From Jannaschia sp. Os4 (GTDB lineage Bacteria > Pseudomonadota > Alphaproteobacteria > Rhodobacterales > Rhodobacteraceae), in NCBI RefSeq assembly GCF_016820245.1, contig NZ_JAFCAR010000003.1, positions 329,001 to 393,000 on the forward strand: a DNA stretch of 64,000 nt, in the 5' to 3' direction. Positions 7,955 to 17,427 of the stretch are shown piece after piece. Under the pieces are notes generated by a model that saw only the letters and a list, made by a program, of their open reading frames with translations, made no database searches and was not told the DNA's origin. Numbering within the stretch: position 1 is the first letter of the stretch; every line of letters starts with the position of its first letter. Position numbers and translations under genes: made by a program.

Positions 7955-9193
7955 ATGCGCCCCGCGATGGAGCTGGCCGACCTGGAGGTCCTCGTCGTCG
8001 CCCCCCCGCCGCCGGGCTGGGGCGGGCGCTGGTGGGTGATCCCGAAGGTGACGACCAAGTGCGGCGTGACGGGCTACGGCGAATGCTACGCCTCGGCCAT
8101 CGACCCGCACGTGCTGGCGCGGGTCTGCGCGGACGTGTTCGCCCGCCACATGGCCGGCACCTCGCCCTTCGACGTCGCGCTCATGGCGCGGCGGGTCTGG
8201 GGATCGGGCTTCACGGGCCGGCCCGACCCGACCGTGTGGGGCGCCTTCGCGGGGATGGAGATCGCCTGCTGGGACATCATGGGCAAGGCGCTGGACGTGC
8301 CGTGCTGGCAACTGCTCGGCGGGCGCCTGAACGCGCGGCTGCGCGCCTACACCTACCTCTACCCCGACGACGGCGGCAACGACCACGCGGACGGCTTCTG
8401 GACCGATCCGGACGCGCAGGCCGCCGTGGCGGCCAAGCGCGCCGACGAGGGGTGGACGGCGGTCAAGCTCGATCCCTCCGGCCCCTACACCATCCGGGGC
8501 GGGCACCAGCCGGGGCGGCGCGACATCGCGCTGTCTGCCGCGATGGCGGGCGCGGTGCGGGCCGCCGTGGGCGACCGCGCCGACATCCTCTGGGGGACGC
8601 ACGGGCAGTTCACCGCGTCCGGCGCGGTGCGGCTGGCGCAGGCGCTCGTCCCCCACGATCCGCTCTGGTTCGAGGAGCCGTGCCCGCCGGACGACCCCCA
8701 TGCGCTCGCCCACGTCGCGCGGTCCCAGCCGATCCCCGTGGCGGCGGGCGAGCGGCTCTGCGGCCTGTCGGAGTTCGCGCAGCTGCTGCGCGCGGGCGGC
8801 GCGTCGATCCTGCAGCCGGCGCTGGGCCGCCTCGGCGGCCTGCGCGAGGGCGCGCGCCTCGCCGCGCTGGCCGAGGGGTTCGGCGCGCAGCTCGCGCCCC
8901 ATCTCTACTGCGGCCCCGTCGAGTTCGCGGCGTCGGTCCAGCTCGGCACCGCGATCCCGAACCTCCTGATGGTCGAGGCGATCGAGTCCCCGTTCCACCA
9001 TGCGCTCGCCTCCGGGCCGCGCGTGGAGGGCGGCTTCGTCCGTGCACCCGACGCGCCCGGGCTCGGCATCGCCTTCGACGAGGACCTCGCCCGCGCGAAC
9101 CCCTATTCCGGCGACAGGCTCCACTTGGAGATGCAGGAGGCCGCGCACGACCCATCGATCCTCCCCTCCTTCGCCGGAGGCGCCGCCGACTGA
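7955..9193 (+). CDS. Mandelate racemase / muconate lactonizing enzyme superfamily protein
   Basis: The product has 412 residues in the enolase-superfamily MR/MLE fold. The N-terminal capping domain contains G-Y-G-E-C-Y and S-G-F-T-G-R-P-D. The barrel has K-L-D near 173, W-G-T-H-G-Q-F-T near 213, W-F-E-E-P near 235 and A-A-G-E-R-L near 263. The two glutamates of the metal site are present. The first ligand, usually Asp, is not obvious because the position reads Thr-His. Family members dehydrate or racemise sugar acids. It is the only candidate here for the galactonate dehydratase missing from the galactose locus at 16-30 kb, but that is inference. ATG 7967 is an alternative start. Confidence 0.8.
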   Translation: MRPAMELADLEVLVVAPPPPGWGGRWWVIPKVTTKCGVTGYGECYASAIDPHVLARVCADVFARHMAGTSPFDVALMARRVWGSGFTGRPDPTVWGAFAGMEIACWDIMGKALDVPCWQLLGGRLNARLRAYTYLYPDDGGNDHADGFWTDPDAQAAVAAKRADEGWTAVKLDPSGPYTIRGGHQPGRRDIALSAAMAGAVRAAVGDRADILWGTHGQFTASGAVRLAQALVPHDPLWFEEPCPPDDPHALAHVARSQPIPVAAGERLCGLSEFAQLLRAGGASILQPALGRLGGLREGARLAALAEGFGAQLAPHLYCGPVEFAASVQLGTAIPNLLMVEAIESPFHHALASGPRVEGGFVRAPDAPGLGIAFDEDLARANPYSGDRLHLEMQEAAHDPSILPSFAGGAAD

Positions 9194-9194
9194 G

Positions 9195-9247
9195 CGACCG
9201 GGGGCTCTGCCCCCGGGCCCCGGGATATTTAGGGCAAGAGGAAGAAC
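9195..9247 (+). repeat. 3'-end element, copy 1 (plus orientation)
   Basis: Directly after the MR/MLE stop lies a GC-rich palindrome (GGGGGCTCTGCCCCC), then CCCCGGGATATTT, four bases, and GCAAGAGGAAG. The same layout follows several other genes in this window, always in the sense orientation of the gene. It probably acts as a transcription terminator or 3'-end processing site. It faces copy 2, which serves the converging rhodanese gene. Confidence 0.75.
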
Positions 9248-9305
9248 GCGTCCGGCGCCTGCGGCTTGGAGGGGGCGCTGCCCAGCCCCCTGCGCGGCAG
9301 CGGGC

Positions 9306-9361
9306 CTTCCTCTTGCTCCAAGTATCCCGGGGGAGGCCCGCAGGGCCGGGGGCGGAGCCCC
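9306..9361 (-). repeat. 3'-end element, copy 2 (minus orientation)
   Basis: Read on the minus strand, this begins right after the rhodanese stop with GGGGCTCCGCCCCC, then a second GGCCCTGCGGGCC hairpin, then CCCCGGGATACTT, GGA and GCAAGAGGAAG. It is convergent with copy 1, and the 58 bp between them hold another GGGGGC/GCCCCC hairpin. The pair should separate the two converging transcripts. Confidence 0.75.
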
Positions 9362-9745
9362 CTACTTCGGCTCCGGTTCCTCGACAGGACCGCCCGCCGC
9401 GACCCACTCGTCGTAGCCGTCCCGCAGGTGCGCGACCTCGTGGCCCATCCCGCGCAGCGTGTCGGCGGCCAGCGCCGAGCGCCAGCCCATCGCGCAGTGC
9501 AGCACGTAGGTCTTGCCCGGCTGGGCGAAGACCTCGCGGTGGTAGGGCGAGGCCGGATCCCACCAGAACTCCAGCATCCCGCGCGGCGCGTGCACCGAGC
9601 CGGGGATCCGGCCCTTCGCCCGCTCGCGCACGTCGCGGATGTCGACGACGACGACCCCCTCGGGGTCCATCGCCATCACCTCCTCCGCCGAGACCTCGCG
9701 CACCCGCGCGCGCGCCTCGGCCACCATGTCGGCCACGCTCTTCAT
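9362..9745 (-). CDS. Rhodanese-like sulfurtransferase domain protein
   Basis: This is a 127-residue single-domain rhodanese. The active loop H-C-A-M-G-W-R-S-A has the catalytic Cys followed by the G-x-R-S that closes the persulfide-binding cradle. The N-terminal half has V-V-V-V-D-I-R-D-V-R-E-R, typical of the domain, and G-R-I-P-G-S-V-H-A-P-R-G as the substrate-entry strand. ATG 9745 is used since upstream codons overlap the divergent gene and have no domain match. It probably moves sulfane sulfur or cyanide-reactive sulfur in the cytoplasm. No signal peptide is seen. Confidence 0.88.
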   Translation of the reverse strand: MKSVADMVAEARARVREVSAEEVMAMDPEGVVVVDIRDVRERAKGRIPGSVHAPRGMLEFWWDPASPYHREVFAQPGKTYVLHCAMGWRSALAADTLRGMGHEVAHLRDGYDEWVAAGGPVEEPEPK

Positions 9746-9810
9746 GGGCGGGACGTTGACCCGCGCGGGGCGCGGGTTCAAGCGTGCCCCCGACAGGGAG
9801 GACCACGGAC

Positions 9811-10548
9811 ATGGCACGCATCGCACTGATCACCGGGGGCGCGCAGGGCATCGGCCACGCCTGCGCCGAGGCGCTGAAGGAGGACGGCTGCGAGGTCGTG
9901 CTCTGGGACGTGAAGGAGGAGGTGCGCGACGCGGCGGAGGCGCTGGGCGGCACGGGCTACGTCGTCGACATGGGCGACCCGGCGGCCATCGCGAGCGCCT
10001 TCGACGCGATGGAGGCGGAGGTGGGCGTGGCCTCGGTGCTGGTGAACAACGCGGGCATCGCGGTGGGCGCGGACTTCCTCGAGATGTCGGAGGCGCAGTT
10101 CCGGCAGGTGCTCGACGTGAACCTCGTGGGCGTCTTCCTCGCCACCCAGCGGGCGGCCAAGGCGATGGTGCGTGAGGGCATCGAGGGCGCGATCGTCAAC
10201 ATGTCCTCGATCAACGCCCAGGTCGCGATCCCGCAGATCGCGGGCTACTGCGCCTCCAAGGGCGGGGTGATGCAGCTGACCAAGGTGGCCTCGCTCGCGC
10301 TGGCCCCGCACAACATCCGCGTCAACGCGGTCGGGCCGGGCAGCATCGACACGGCGATGATGGCCGCCGTGAACGCCGACCCCGCCGCCTTCGACCGGGC
10401 CATGTCGCGCACGCCGCTCAAGCGGCCGGGCACGGCGCGGGAGATCGGGGACGTCGTGGCCTTCCTCGCCTCCGACAAGGCGTCCTACGTCACGGGCGAG
10501 ACGATCTACGTCGACGGCGGGCGGCTGGGGCTCAACTATACCGTCTGA
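9811..10548 (+). CDS. SDR-family NAD(P)-dependent oxidoreductase
   Basis: This 245-residue classical short-chain dehydrogenase has the nucleotide motif T-G-G-A-Q-G-I-G (residues 8-15), N-N-A-G near 84, the catalytic Ser in M-S-S-I-N, and Y-C-A-S-K near 150. Conserved P-G-S-I-D-T and the C-terminal Y-V-D-G-G-R complete the fold. It resembles FabG-like and sugar or polyol dehydrogenases. The substrate cannot be assigned. It stands alone between a divergent rhodanese gene and a converging xerC, so it is probably monocistronic. Confidence 0.85.
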   Translation: MARIALITGGAQGIGHACAEALKEDGCEVVLWDVKEEVRDAAEALGGTGYVVDMGDPAAIASAFDAMEAEVGVASVLVNNAGIAVGADFLEMSEAQFRQVLDVNLVGVFLATQRAAKAMVREGIEGAIVNMSSINAQVAIPQIAGYCASKGGVMQLTKVASLALAPHNIRVNAVGPGSIDTAMMAAVNADPAAFDRAMSRTPLKRPGTAREIGDVVAFLASDKASYVTGETIYVDGGRLGLNYTV

Positions 10549-10551
10549 CCG

Positions 10552-11469
10552 TCAGCCGCCGTGCGGGTGCGCCCGCGCGTAGGTCTCCATCAGGTGCACT
10601 TGGTCCACGGCGGTGTAGCCCTGCGTCGTGGACAGCGAGGCGTGGCCGAGCAGCTCCTGGATCGCGCGGAGGTCGCCCCCCGCCTCCAGCAGGTGGGTGG
10701 CGAAGGAGTGGCGCAGCGCGTGGGGCGTGGCCGTCGCGGGCAGGCCCAGCTGCATCCGCGTCCGCGCCATCACCCCGGACACGAGGCGCGGGTTGAGCGG
10801 CCCGCCCCGCGCGCCCCGGAACGTCGGCCCGGCGGACAGGTCGAACGGGCAGGCGGCGGCGTAGCGGTCCACCGCCGCGCGCGCCGCCGGGATCACGGGG
10901 ACCACCCGCTCCTTGCCGCCCTTGCCGGTGACGCGCAGCACCTCGGGCAGCGCGGGGCCCTCCAGCGCCAGCGCCTCCGAGATGCGCAGGCCGCAGCCCC
11001 AGAGGACCGTCACGACCGCCACGTCCCGCGCCGCGATCCACGGCTCGGGGTGCTGCATCCCGACCGCCTCGACCAAGGCGCTCGCGGCGTCGGCGGCCAA
11101 GGGGCGGGGCAGGGGCTTCTGGAAGCGGGGCGCGCGGGCCGACAGCACTGCGGTCGGGTCGAACCCCTCGCGGTCCGAGAGCCACCGCCAGAACGCCTTG
11201 ACCGCCGAGAGCCGCCGCGCGACCGAGCGCGCGCCCGTGCCCCGTGCCCGCTCCCGCGCCATCCACGCGCGCAGGTCGGGGGTCGCCACCCCGCCGAGCG
11301 CGGCCAGCCCCATCGGCCCGCCGCGATGCTCCGCGAGGAAGGCGAGGAAGGCGCCCACGTCGGCGCCGTAGGCCCGCACCGTGTTCGGCGCGCGCCCCTC
11401 GACGCCGCGCATGTGGTCGCCCCACGCGGCCAGCGCGTCGCGCGTGCCCTCGCTGAGCGACAGGCTCAC
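10552..11469 (-). CDS. xerC: Tyrosine recombinase XerC
   Basis: XerC works with XerD to resolve chromosome dimers at dif. The 305-residue protein has an N-terminal SAM-like core-binding domain (residues 5-95) and a C-terminal catalytic domain with Arg in C-G-L-R-I-S-E, the H-x-L-R-H-S-F-A-T-H-L box, the H in L-L-G-H-A-S-L, and the nucleophile Tyr in T-T-Q-G-Y-T-A-V. The start is GTG 11469, which overlaps the DUF484 stop as GTGA. The DUF484-xerC pairing is conserved in Proteobacteria, so this is a housekeeping recombinase and not a phage or ICE integrase. Confidence 0.93.
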   Translation of the reverse strand: MSLSLSEGTRDALAAWGDHMRGVEGRAPNTVRAYGADVGAFLAFLAEHRGGPMGLAALGGVATPDLRAWMARERARGTGARSVARRLSAVKAFWRWLSDREGFDPTAVLSARAPRFQKPLPRPLAADAASALVEAVGMQHPEPWIAARDVAVVTVLWGCGLRISEALALEGPALPEVLRVTGKGGKERVVPVIPAARAAVDRYAAACPFDLSAGPTFRGARGGPLNPRLVSGVMARTRMQLGLPATATPHALRHSFATHLLEAGGDLRAIQELLGHASLSTTQGYTAVDQVHLMETYARAHPHGG

Positions 11470-12143
11470 CCGTCGAGATGGCGCCGGATCAACCGCTCCA
11501 GCGCCTGCCCGAAGAAGGCCAGCAGCTCCGTCCCTTGGTGGGGCCCGAACTGCGCCGCGTCGGCGGCGCCGAACGCCACCATGCCCGGCAGCCGCCCCGG
11601 CCCGAGGTCCAGCCGGACGCAGGCCTCCGAGCGCAGCCGCGGGCCCGACCGGTCGTAGATCCGGGCCGACCCCTCGCCCACGGCCCGCAGCGTCACCGCC
11701 CGCGCGCCCATGTGCCGCTCCACGAAGCCCGCCCCCACGGCGACCACGCCGGAGTGCGGCACCGTGCCCGGGCCGGTCGTCTCCAGCACGAGGCGCACCG
11801 TCTCGATCCGGAACGCCTCCGCCGCGTCGAAGGTCAGCACGTCGAGCAGCTCGACGAACGAGGCCGCCTCCAGCAGCATCAGGAGCACGCGATGCACCTG
11901 ATTGGTGCCCGACAGGTTGTCGTAGGCCGCGCCCACCACGCTGCGATGGGTGTCCTCCAGCCGCGACAGCCGCGCCCGGAGCCGGTCCATCGCCTGCCCG
12001 CGCATGTCGACCACGGTGGGGCCGGCGGCCCGCTCCGACGCCGCGACCAGCGCGGCCATCACGTCGCGGTCGGAAAGGATCATGTCGGGGTCGCCGAGGA
12101 CGCGGTCGCGCCAATCGGTCCCCTTGAGGTGGGGGTCTGCCAT
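11466..12143 (-). CDS. DUF484 family protein
   Basis: This 225-residue member of the DUF484 family is usually encoded next to xerC. Residues 60-85 form a short coiled region (R-L-R-A-R-L-S-R-L-E-D-T-H-R). The rest looks like a degenerate GAF-type sensor fold, with L-T-F-D-A-A-E and S-A-C-V-R-L-D-L-G-like segments. No enzymatic residues are visible. Its role is unknown; the constant neighbour suggests a link to chromosome dimer resolution or its regulation. The gene ends in a GTGA overlap with xerC. Confidence 0.85.
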   Translation of the reverse strand: MADPHLKGTDWRDRVLGDPDMILSDRDVMAALVAASERAAGPTVVDMRGQAMDRLRARLSRLEDTHRSVVGAAYDNLSGTNQVHRVLLMLLEAASFVELLDVLTFDAAEAFRIETVRLVLETTGPGTVPHSGVVAVGAGFVERHMGARAVTLRAVGEGSARIYDRSGPRLRSEACVRLDLGPGRLPGMVAFGAADAAQFGPHQGTELLAFFGQALERLIRRHLDG

Positions 12144-12286
12144 GCTCTGCCTCGTGCAACGGCCGATCTGACGCCGGCGCTTGCCCCGAGCCTTAGCATC
12201 CCGCCCCGGCGGGCGCGCAAGCGAAACGCGCGGCCCCGGGCGAGACCGCGCGTCCATGCGGGGCGGGGGGCAACAGGTCGGCCCCC

Positions 12287-12304
12287 CCCGGGCACATGCC
12301 CGGG
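12287..12304 (-). terminator. Palindrome at the end of fsa
   Basis: CCCGGGCA and TGCCCGGG arms flank a CA centre and touch the fsa stop codon at 12305. A G-run, not a U-run, follows on the minus strand, so this is a likely but non-standard terminator. Confidence 0.4.
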
Positions 12305-12958
12305 TCAGCCGATCTTGATGCCCGCGCCCTCGGCGTCCTTGAGGAAGGCGGCGAGGCCCGCATCCGTGAGCGGGTGCTTGACCATCGCCTTGATCACGCC
12401 CGGCGGCGCGGTGGCGACGTCGGCGCCGATCAGCGCGGCCTCCTTCATGTGGTTGGCCGAGCGGATCGAGGCCGCGAGGATCTCGGTCCCGAACCCGTAG
12501 TTGTCGTAGATCTCGCGGATGTCGCGGATCAGGTCCATGCCGTCGAGCACGATGTCGTCGAGCCGCCCGATGAAGGGCGAGATGAACGTCGCGCCCGCCT
12601 TGGCGGCGAGCAGCGCCTGGTTGGGCGAGAAGCAGAGCGTCACGTTGACCTTCGTGCCCTCGTCCGAGAGCGTCTTGCAGGTCTTCAGCCCCGCCCAAGT
12701 GAGCGGCACCTTCACGCAGATGTTGTCGGCGATCTTGGCGAGGTGGCGCCCCTCGCGGAGCATGTCGTCGGCCTCGGTGGCGACGACCTCGGCGGAGACG
12801 GGCCCGTCGACCATGTCGCAGATCTCGCGCGTGACCTCCTCGATGTCGCGGCCCGACTTGGCGATGAGCGACGGGTTCGTCGTCACGCCGTCCACCATCC
12901 CGAGGTCGTTGAGTTCGCGGATGGCGTCGACCTCGGCGGTGTCCACGAAGAATTTCAT
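12305..12958 (-). CDS. fsa: Fructose-6-phosphate aldolase / transaldolase-like protein
   Basis: The 217-residue length and sequence match the small transaldolase/FSA family (MipB/TalC type). The Schiff-base lysine lies in I-C-V-K-V-P-L-T near residue 85. Other family marks are F-F-V-D-T-A-E-V at the start, [10 protein letters not shown] near 30, T-L-C-F-S-P-N-Q-A near 112 and S-P-F-I-G-R-L-D-D near 132. It reversibly cleaves fructose-6-phosphate or transfers dihydroxyacetone; which activity dominates is not evident from sequence. ATG 12958 has the canonical N-terminus. fsa next to priA is common in Rhodobacterales. Confidence 0.9.
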   Translation of the reverse strand: MKFFVDTAEVDAIRELNDLGMVDGVTTNPSLIAKSGRDIEEVTREICDMVDGPVSAEVVATEADDMLREGRHLAKIADNICVKVPLTWAGLKTCKTLSDEGTKVNVTLCFSPNQALLAAKAGATFISPFIGRLDDIVLDGMDLIRDIREIYDNYGFGTEILAASIRSANHMKEAALIGADVATAPPGVIKAMVKHPLTDAGLAAFLKDAEGAGIKIG

Positions 12959-13023
12959 GTTGCGTCCTCCTGCCTGCGGCTGTCGGGTGCGTCCTATCAC
13001 TCCCAACGCGCGAGGAAACCGAA

Positions 13024-13653
13024 ATGGACCCGACCACGTGGATCGCCTTCGCGCTGGCCTCGGCGGCGCTGCTCGCCATCCCCGGCCCGACGATCCTCCT
13101 GGTGATGTCCTACGCGCTGTCGCAGGGGCGCCGCGTGGCCGTCGCCTCGGCGCTGGGCGTGGCGCTGGGCGACCTCGTGGCGATGACCGCCTCGCTGGCG
13201 GGGCTCGGCGCGCTGGTGCTGGCCTCGGCCACGCTGTTCACCGCGCTCAAGTGGATCGGCGCGGCCTACCTGGTCTGGCTGGGGGTCAGGCTGTGGCGCT
13301 CGGCGGGGGACGCGGCCTTGGACGACCTGACCGCGGGCCGCGCCACGACGTCGCGCGCGATCTTCGGCCACGCCGCGCTCGTCACCGCGCTCAACCCGAA
13401 GTCCATCGCCTTCTTCATCGCCTTCGTGCCGCAGTTCGTCGACCCGGGCCGCCCGCTGGGGCCGCAGTTCGCCGTCCTCGTCGCGACCTTCGTCGGCCTC
13501 GCGACGGCGAACGCGCTGCTCTACGCGCTGCTCGCGGCGCGGATGCGGACGGGGCTCAAACGGCCCGCCACGCTGCGCTGGATGACGCGCTTCGGGGGCG
13601 GCGCGCTGGTGGCGATGGAGGCGGCGACGGCCCTGATCCGCCGCGCGGGCTGA
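13024..13653 (+). CDS. LysE-family amino-acid exporter
   Basis: This 209-residue membrane protein has about six hydrophobic segments. The LysE/RhtB signature [10 protein letters not shown] lies near residue 20 and the conserved N-P-K-S-I-A-F-F near 126. Family members export amino acids or homoserine-lactone-like compounds from the cytoplasm. The substrate is not clear from sequence. A GAGGAA ribosome-binding site precedes ATG 13024. A copy of the 3'-end element follows immediately. Confidence 0.88.
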   Translation: MDPTTWIAFALASAALLAIPGPTILLVMSYALSQGRRVAVASALGVALGDLVAMTASLAGLGALVLASATLFTALKWIGAAYLVWLGVRLWRSAGDAALDDLTAGRATTSRAIFGHAALVTALNPKSIAFFIAFVPQFVDPGRPLGPQFAVLVATFVGLATANALLYALLAARMRTGLKRPATLRWMTRFGGGALVAMEAATALIRRAG

Positions 13654-13710
13654 GGGCGCCGGGGGCCGGCCCCCGGACCCCCGGGATATTTGCGGCAAGA
13701 GGAAGGACCG
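13654..13710 (+). repeat. 3'-end element, copy 3 (plus orientation)
   Basis: After the LysE stop come a GGGGGCCGGCCCCC palindrome, CCCCCGGGATATTT, four bases and GCAAGAGGAAG. The structure and orientation relative to the gene match copies 1, 2, 4 and 5. Confidence 0.75.
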
Positions 13711-13834
13711 ATCCTCCGCGGGGGGGCGCCGGAACCTCGTCGGCGCGATGGAGGCGACGAGGCCGAAGACGATGCGAGGGCGGCGGCGCTCCCCCCCTAC
13801 CGTTCCAGCCCAAGACCCACGATATGGGGGTCCG

Positions 13835-16030
13835 ATGCGACCCATGCCCCGACATTTCGCCCCCGGAGAGCCGCTTGCGGTGCTGACCACGCAGCCGCTG
13901 GACGGCCCGCTCGACTACCGCGCGCCCGAGGGCGGGGTGGCGATGGGCGCCTTCGTGGAGGTGCCGCTCGGGCCGCGCACGGTGATGGGCGTGGTCTGGG
14001 GCGAGGCCGAGGGCGACTGGCCCATGGAGCGGCTACGCCCGGTGACGCGCGCTTTGGACGTGCCGCCGATGACGGCGGGGATGCGGGCGTTCCTCGAGCG
14101 GGCCGCCGCCTACACGCTGACGCCGATGGTCTCGATGCTGCGCCTCGCGCTGCGGGTGCCCGGGCTGGGGGAGCCGCCGGGCAAGCGGCGGCTCTACGCG
14201 CTGGGCGAGGGCGAGCCGCCGCGCGTGACGGCGGCGCGGACGAAGCTGCTCGACGCGCTGAAGGAGCGGCCCGGCGAGCTGTTCGGACTGTCCGAGCTGG
14301 CGGACCTCGCCGGGGTGTCCACGGGGGTGGTGAAGGGCCTCGTCGGGCACGGCGTGGCCGAGGTGGAGGCGCCGCGCGACGCGCCCTATGACGCGCTGGA
14401 CCACGGGCGGCCCGGCAAGGACCTCGCCCCTGATCAGGAGGAGGCGGCCGACGTGCTGCGCGCCGCCGTGGGGCAGGGGACCTACGGCACGACGCTGCTG
14501 CGCGGCGTCACGGGGTCGGGCAAGACGGAGGTGTACCTGGAGGCGGTGGCCGCCTGCCTCGCCGCCGGGCGGCAGGCGCTGGTGCTGCTGCCCGAGATCG
14601 CGCTGACGGCGGAGTTCCTGACGCGGGTCGAGGCGCGGTTCGGCGCGAGGCCCGCCGAATGGCATTCCGGCGTGACGCAGGCCGAGCGGCGGCGCTGCTG
14701 GCGCATGGTGGCGTCGGGGCAGGCGCGGCTGGTCGTGGGCGCGCGCTCGGCGCTGTTCCTGCCCTACCCGGACCTCGGCCTCGTGATCGTCGACGAGGAG
14801 CACGACACCTCCTACAAGCAGGAGGACGGGGTGCTCTACTCGGCGCGGGACATGGCCGTGCTGCGCGCGAGCGAGGAGGGGGCGCAGGTGGTGCTGGCCT
14901 CGGCCACGCCGTCGCTGGAATCGTGGGCCAACGCGGAGGCGGGCAAGTATCGCCGCCTCGACCTCATCTCGCGGTTCGGGGATGCGGTGATGCCGGACCT
15001 GGGCGTCATCGACATGCGGGCGGAGGCCACGCCCTCGGGGCGGTGGGTGTCGCCCGCGTTGCAGGCGGCGATGGCCGAGCGGCTGGCACGGGGCGAGCAG
15101 AGCCTCGTGTTCCTGAACCGCCGGGGCTACGCGCCCGTCACGCTGTGCCGGGCCTGCGGCGAGCAGGTGGGCTGCCCGCAATGCGACGCGCGGATGGTCG
15201 AGCACCGCTTCCTCAAGCGGCTGATGTGCCACCAGTGCGGCGAGACCGCGCCGATGCCGCCCGCCTGCCCCTCCTGCGGGGTGGAGGGCAAGATGGCCGC
15301 CGTGGGGCCGGGCGTGGAGCGCATGGCCGAGGAGGTGGCGGCGCTCTTCCCCGAGGCGCGGGTGGCGATCCTGTCGTCGGACCTGTTCGGCTCGGCCCGC
15401 TCGCTGAAGGCCGCAGTGGAAGACATCGCGGCGGGGGCGGCGGACATCGTGGTCGGCACGCAGCTCGTGGCCAAGGGGCACAACTTCCCGCTGCTGACGC
15501 TGGTGGGGGTGATCGACGCCGACCTCGGGTTGCAGGGGTCGGACCTGCGCGCCGCCGAGCGGACGTTCCAGCTGATGCGGCAGGTGTCGGGGCGCGCGGG
15601 GCGGGCGGACCGGAAGGGGCAGGCGCTGCTGCAGACGCATCAGCCGGACCATCCGGTGATCCGCGCGATCCTCGCGGGCGACGAGGAGGGGTTCTGGCGC
15701 GCCGAGGCCGCCGGGCGGCAGCAGGCGGGCGTGCCGCCCTACGGGCGCATGGCGGGGGTGGTGATCTCGGACCCGGACCAGGGGACGGCGTTCGACGTGG
15801 GCAACGCGCTGGCGCGCCGGGCGCACGTGCTGGAGCAGGTGGGGGCCGAGCTCTACGGCCCCGCGCCCGCGCCCATCGCCCGCATCCGGGGGCGGCACCG
15901 GGTGCGGCTGCTGGTCAAGGCGCCGCGCCAGTCGCCGATCCAGCCCGCCTTGGCGGAATGGGCGGCGGGGGTGGAGTTGCCGCGGTCCACCCGGCTGTCC
16001 ATCGACATCGACCCGCAGAGCTTCCTTTGA
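13835..16030 (+). CDS. priA: Primosomal protein N' (replication restart helicase)
   Basis: PriA recognises stalled forks and reloads the replicative helicase. The 731-residue protein has an N-terminal DNA-binding domain, Walker A G-V-T-G-S-G-K-T-E near residue 225, the DEEH box (V-D-E-E-H-D-T-S) near 319, and a zinc-binding cysteine cluster between about 438 and 485 (C-R-A-C-G-E-Q, C-P-Q-C, C-H-Q-C-G, C-P-S-C). V-G-T-Q-L-V-A-K-G-H-N-F-P near 547 is helicase motif V. ATG 13835 gives the conserved N-terminus; an upstream ATG at 13748 has no family similarity. The order fsa-lysE-priA separates the usual fsa-priA neighbours by one insertion. Confidence 0.95.
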   Translation: MRPMPRHFAPGEPLAVLTTQPLDGPLDYRAPEGGVAMGAFVEVPLGPRTVMGVVWGEAEGDWPMERLRPVTRALDVPPMTAGMRAFLERAAAYTLTPMVSMLRLALRVPGLGEPPGKRRLYALGEGEPPRVTAARTKLLDALKERPGELFGLSELADLAGVSTGVVKGLVGHGVAEVEAPRDAPYDALDHGRPGKDLAPDQEEAADVLRAAVGQGTYGTTLLRGVTGSGKTEVYLEAVAACLAAGRQALVLLPEIALTAEFLTRVEARFGARPAEWHSGVTQAERRRCWRMVASGQARLVVGARSALFLPYPDLGLVIVDEEHDTSYKQEDGVLYSARDMAVLRASEEGAQVVLASATPSLESWANAEAGKYRRLDLISRFGDAVMPDLGVIDMRAEATPSGRWVSPALQAAMAERLARGEQSLVFLNRRGYAPVTLCRACGEQVGCPQCDARMVEHRFLKRLMCHQCGETAPMPPACPSCGVEGKMAAVGPGVERMAEEVAALFPEARVAILSSDLFGSARSLKAAVEDIAAGAADIVVGTQLVAKGHNFPLLTLVGVIDADLGLQGSDLRAAERTFQLMRQVSGRAGRADRKGQALLQTHQPDHPVIRAILAGDEEGFWRAEAAGRQQAGVPPYGRMAGVVISDPDQGTAFDVGNALARRAHVLEQVGAELYGPAPAPIARIRGRHRVRLLVKAPRQSPIQPALAEWAAGVELPRSTRLSIDIDPQSFL

Positions 16031-16083
16031 GCGACCGGGGCTCCGCCCCGGACCCCGGGATATTTCCGGCAAGAGGAAGAACC
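16031..16083 (+). repeat. 3'-end element, copy 4 (plus orientation)
   Basis: Directly after the priA stop lie GGGGCTCCGCCCC, CCCCGGGATATTT, four bases and GCAAGAGGAAG, in the sense orientation of priA. It faces copy 5 of the converging ugpC gene. Confidence 0.75.
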
Positions 16084-16188
16084 GTTCCTTAACCATTCAC
16101 CCGCTAACGAGGGCGCGCGGAACAGGCTGGGAAGCCGATGGCCGTGCAAGGGGAAGGCGCCCGGTCGATGCACCGGGTGCCCGACCCT

Positions 16189-16244
16189 CCTTCCTCCTGC
16201 CGCAAGTATCCCGGGGGAGGCCCGCAGGATCGGGGGCAGCGCCC
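16189..16244 (-). repeat. 3'-end element, copy 5 (minus orientation)
   Basis: On the minus strand this touches the ugpC end: GGGGCGCTGCCCC, a CCTGCGGG hairpin, CCCCCGGGATACTT, and GCAGGAGGAAG with one change from the consensus. Together with copy 4 it flanks a 105-bp convergent intergenic spacer. Confidence 0.7.
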
Positions 16245-17300
<1,056 letters not shown>

Positions 17301-17427
17301 ATTGTCCCTCCCCTTGCTCCCCCGGTCATGGGAGGGCATGCGGAGGAGGATTGCAACGCCCTCCCGCGTCGCCCGCGACGCGCGGCGGCAGGTCGGCTCC
17401 CGCGCCCCGCAGCCGAAGGGACCCGAC

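Noticed and set aside
4832-9148. Very long open frame on the minus strand (over 1400 codons) across pcaD, pobA and the plus-strand ADH and enolase genes
   Set aside because: Only its 3' part is the real pcaD. The rest is antisense or out-of-frame read of well-conserved genes; the composition (Arg/Gly/Pro/His rich) is that of shadow frames in GC-rich DNA.
10552-11469. Tyrosine recombinase as sign of an integrated phage or island
   Set aside because: It is joined to DUF484 by a GTGA overlap, the normal chromosomal xerC context. No att repeats, tRNA or phage genes are near.
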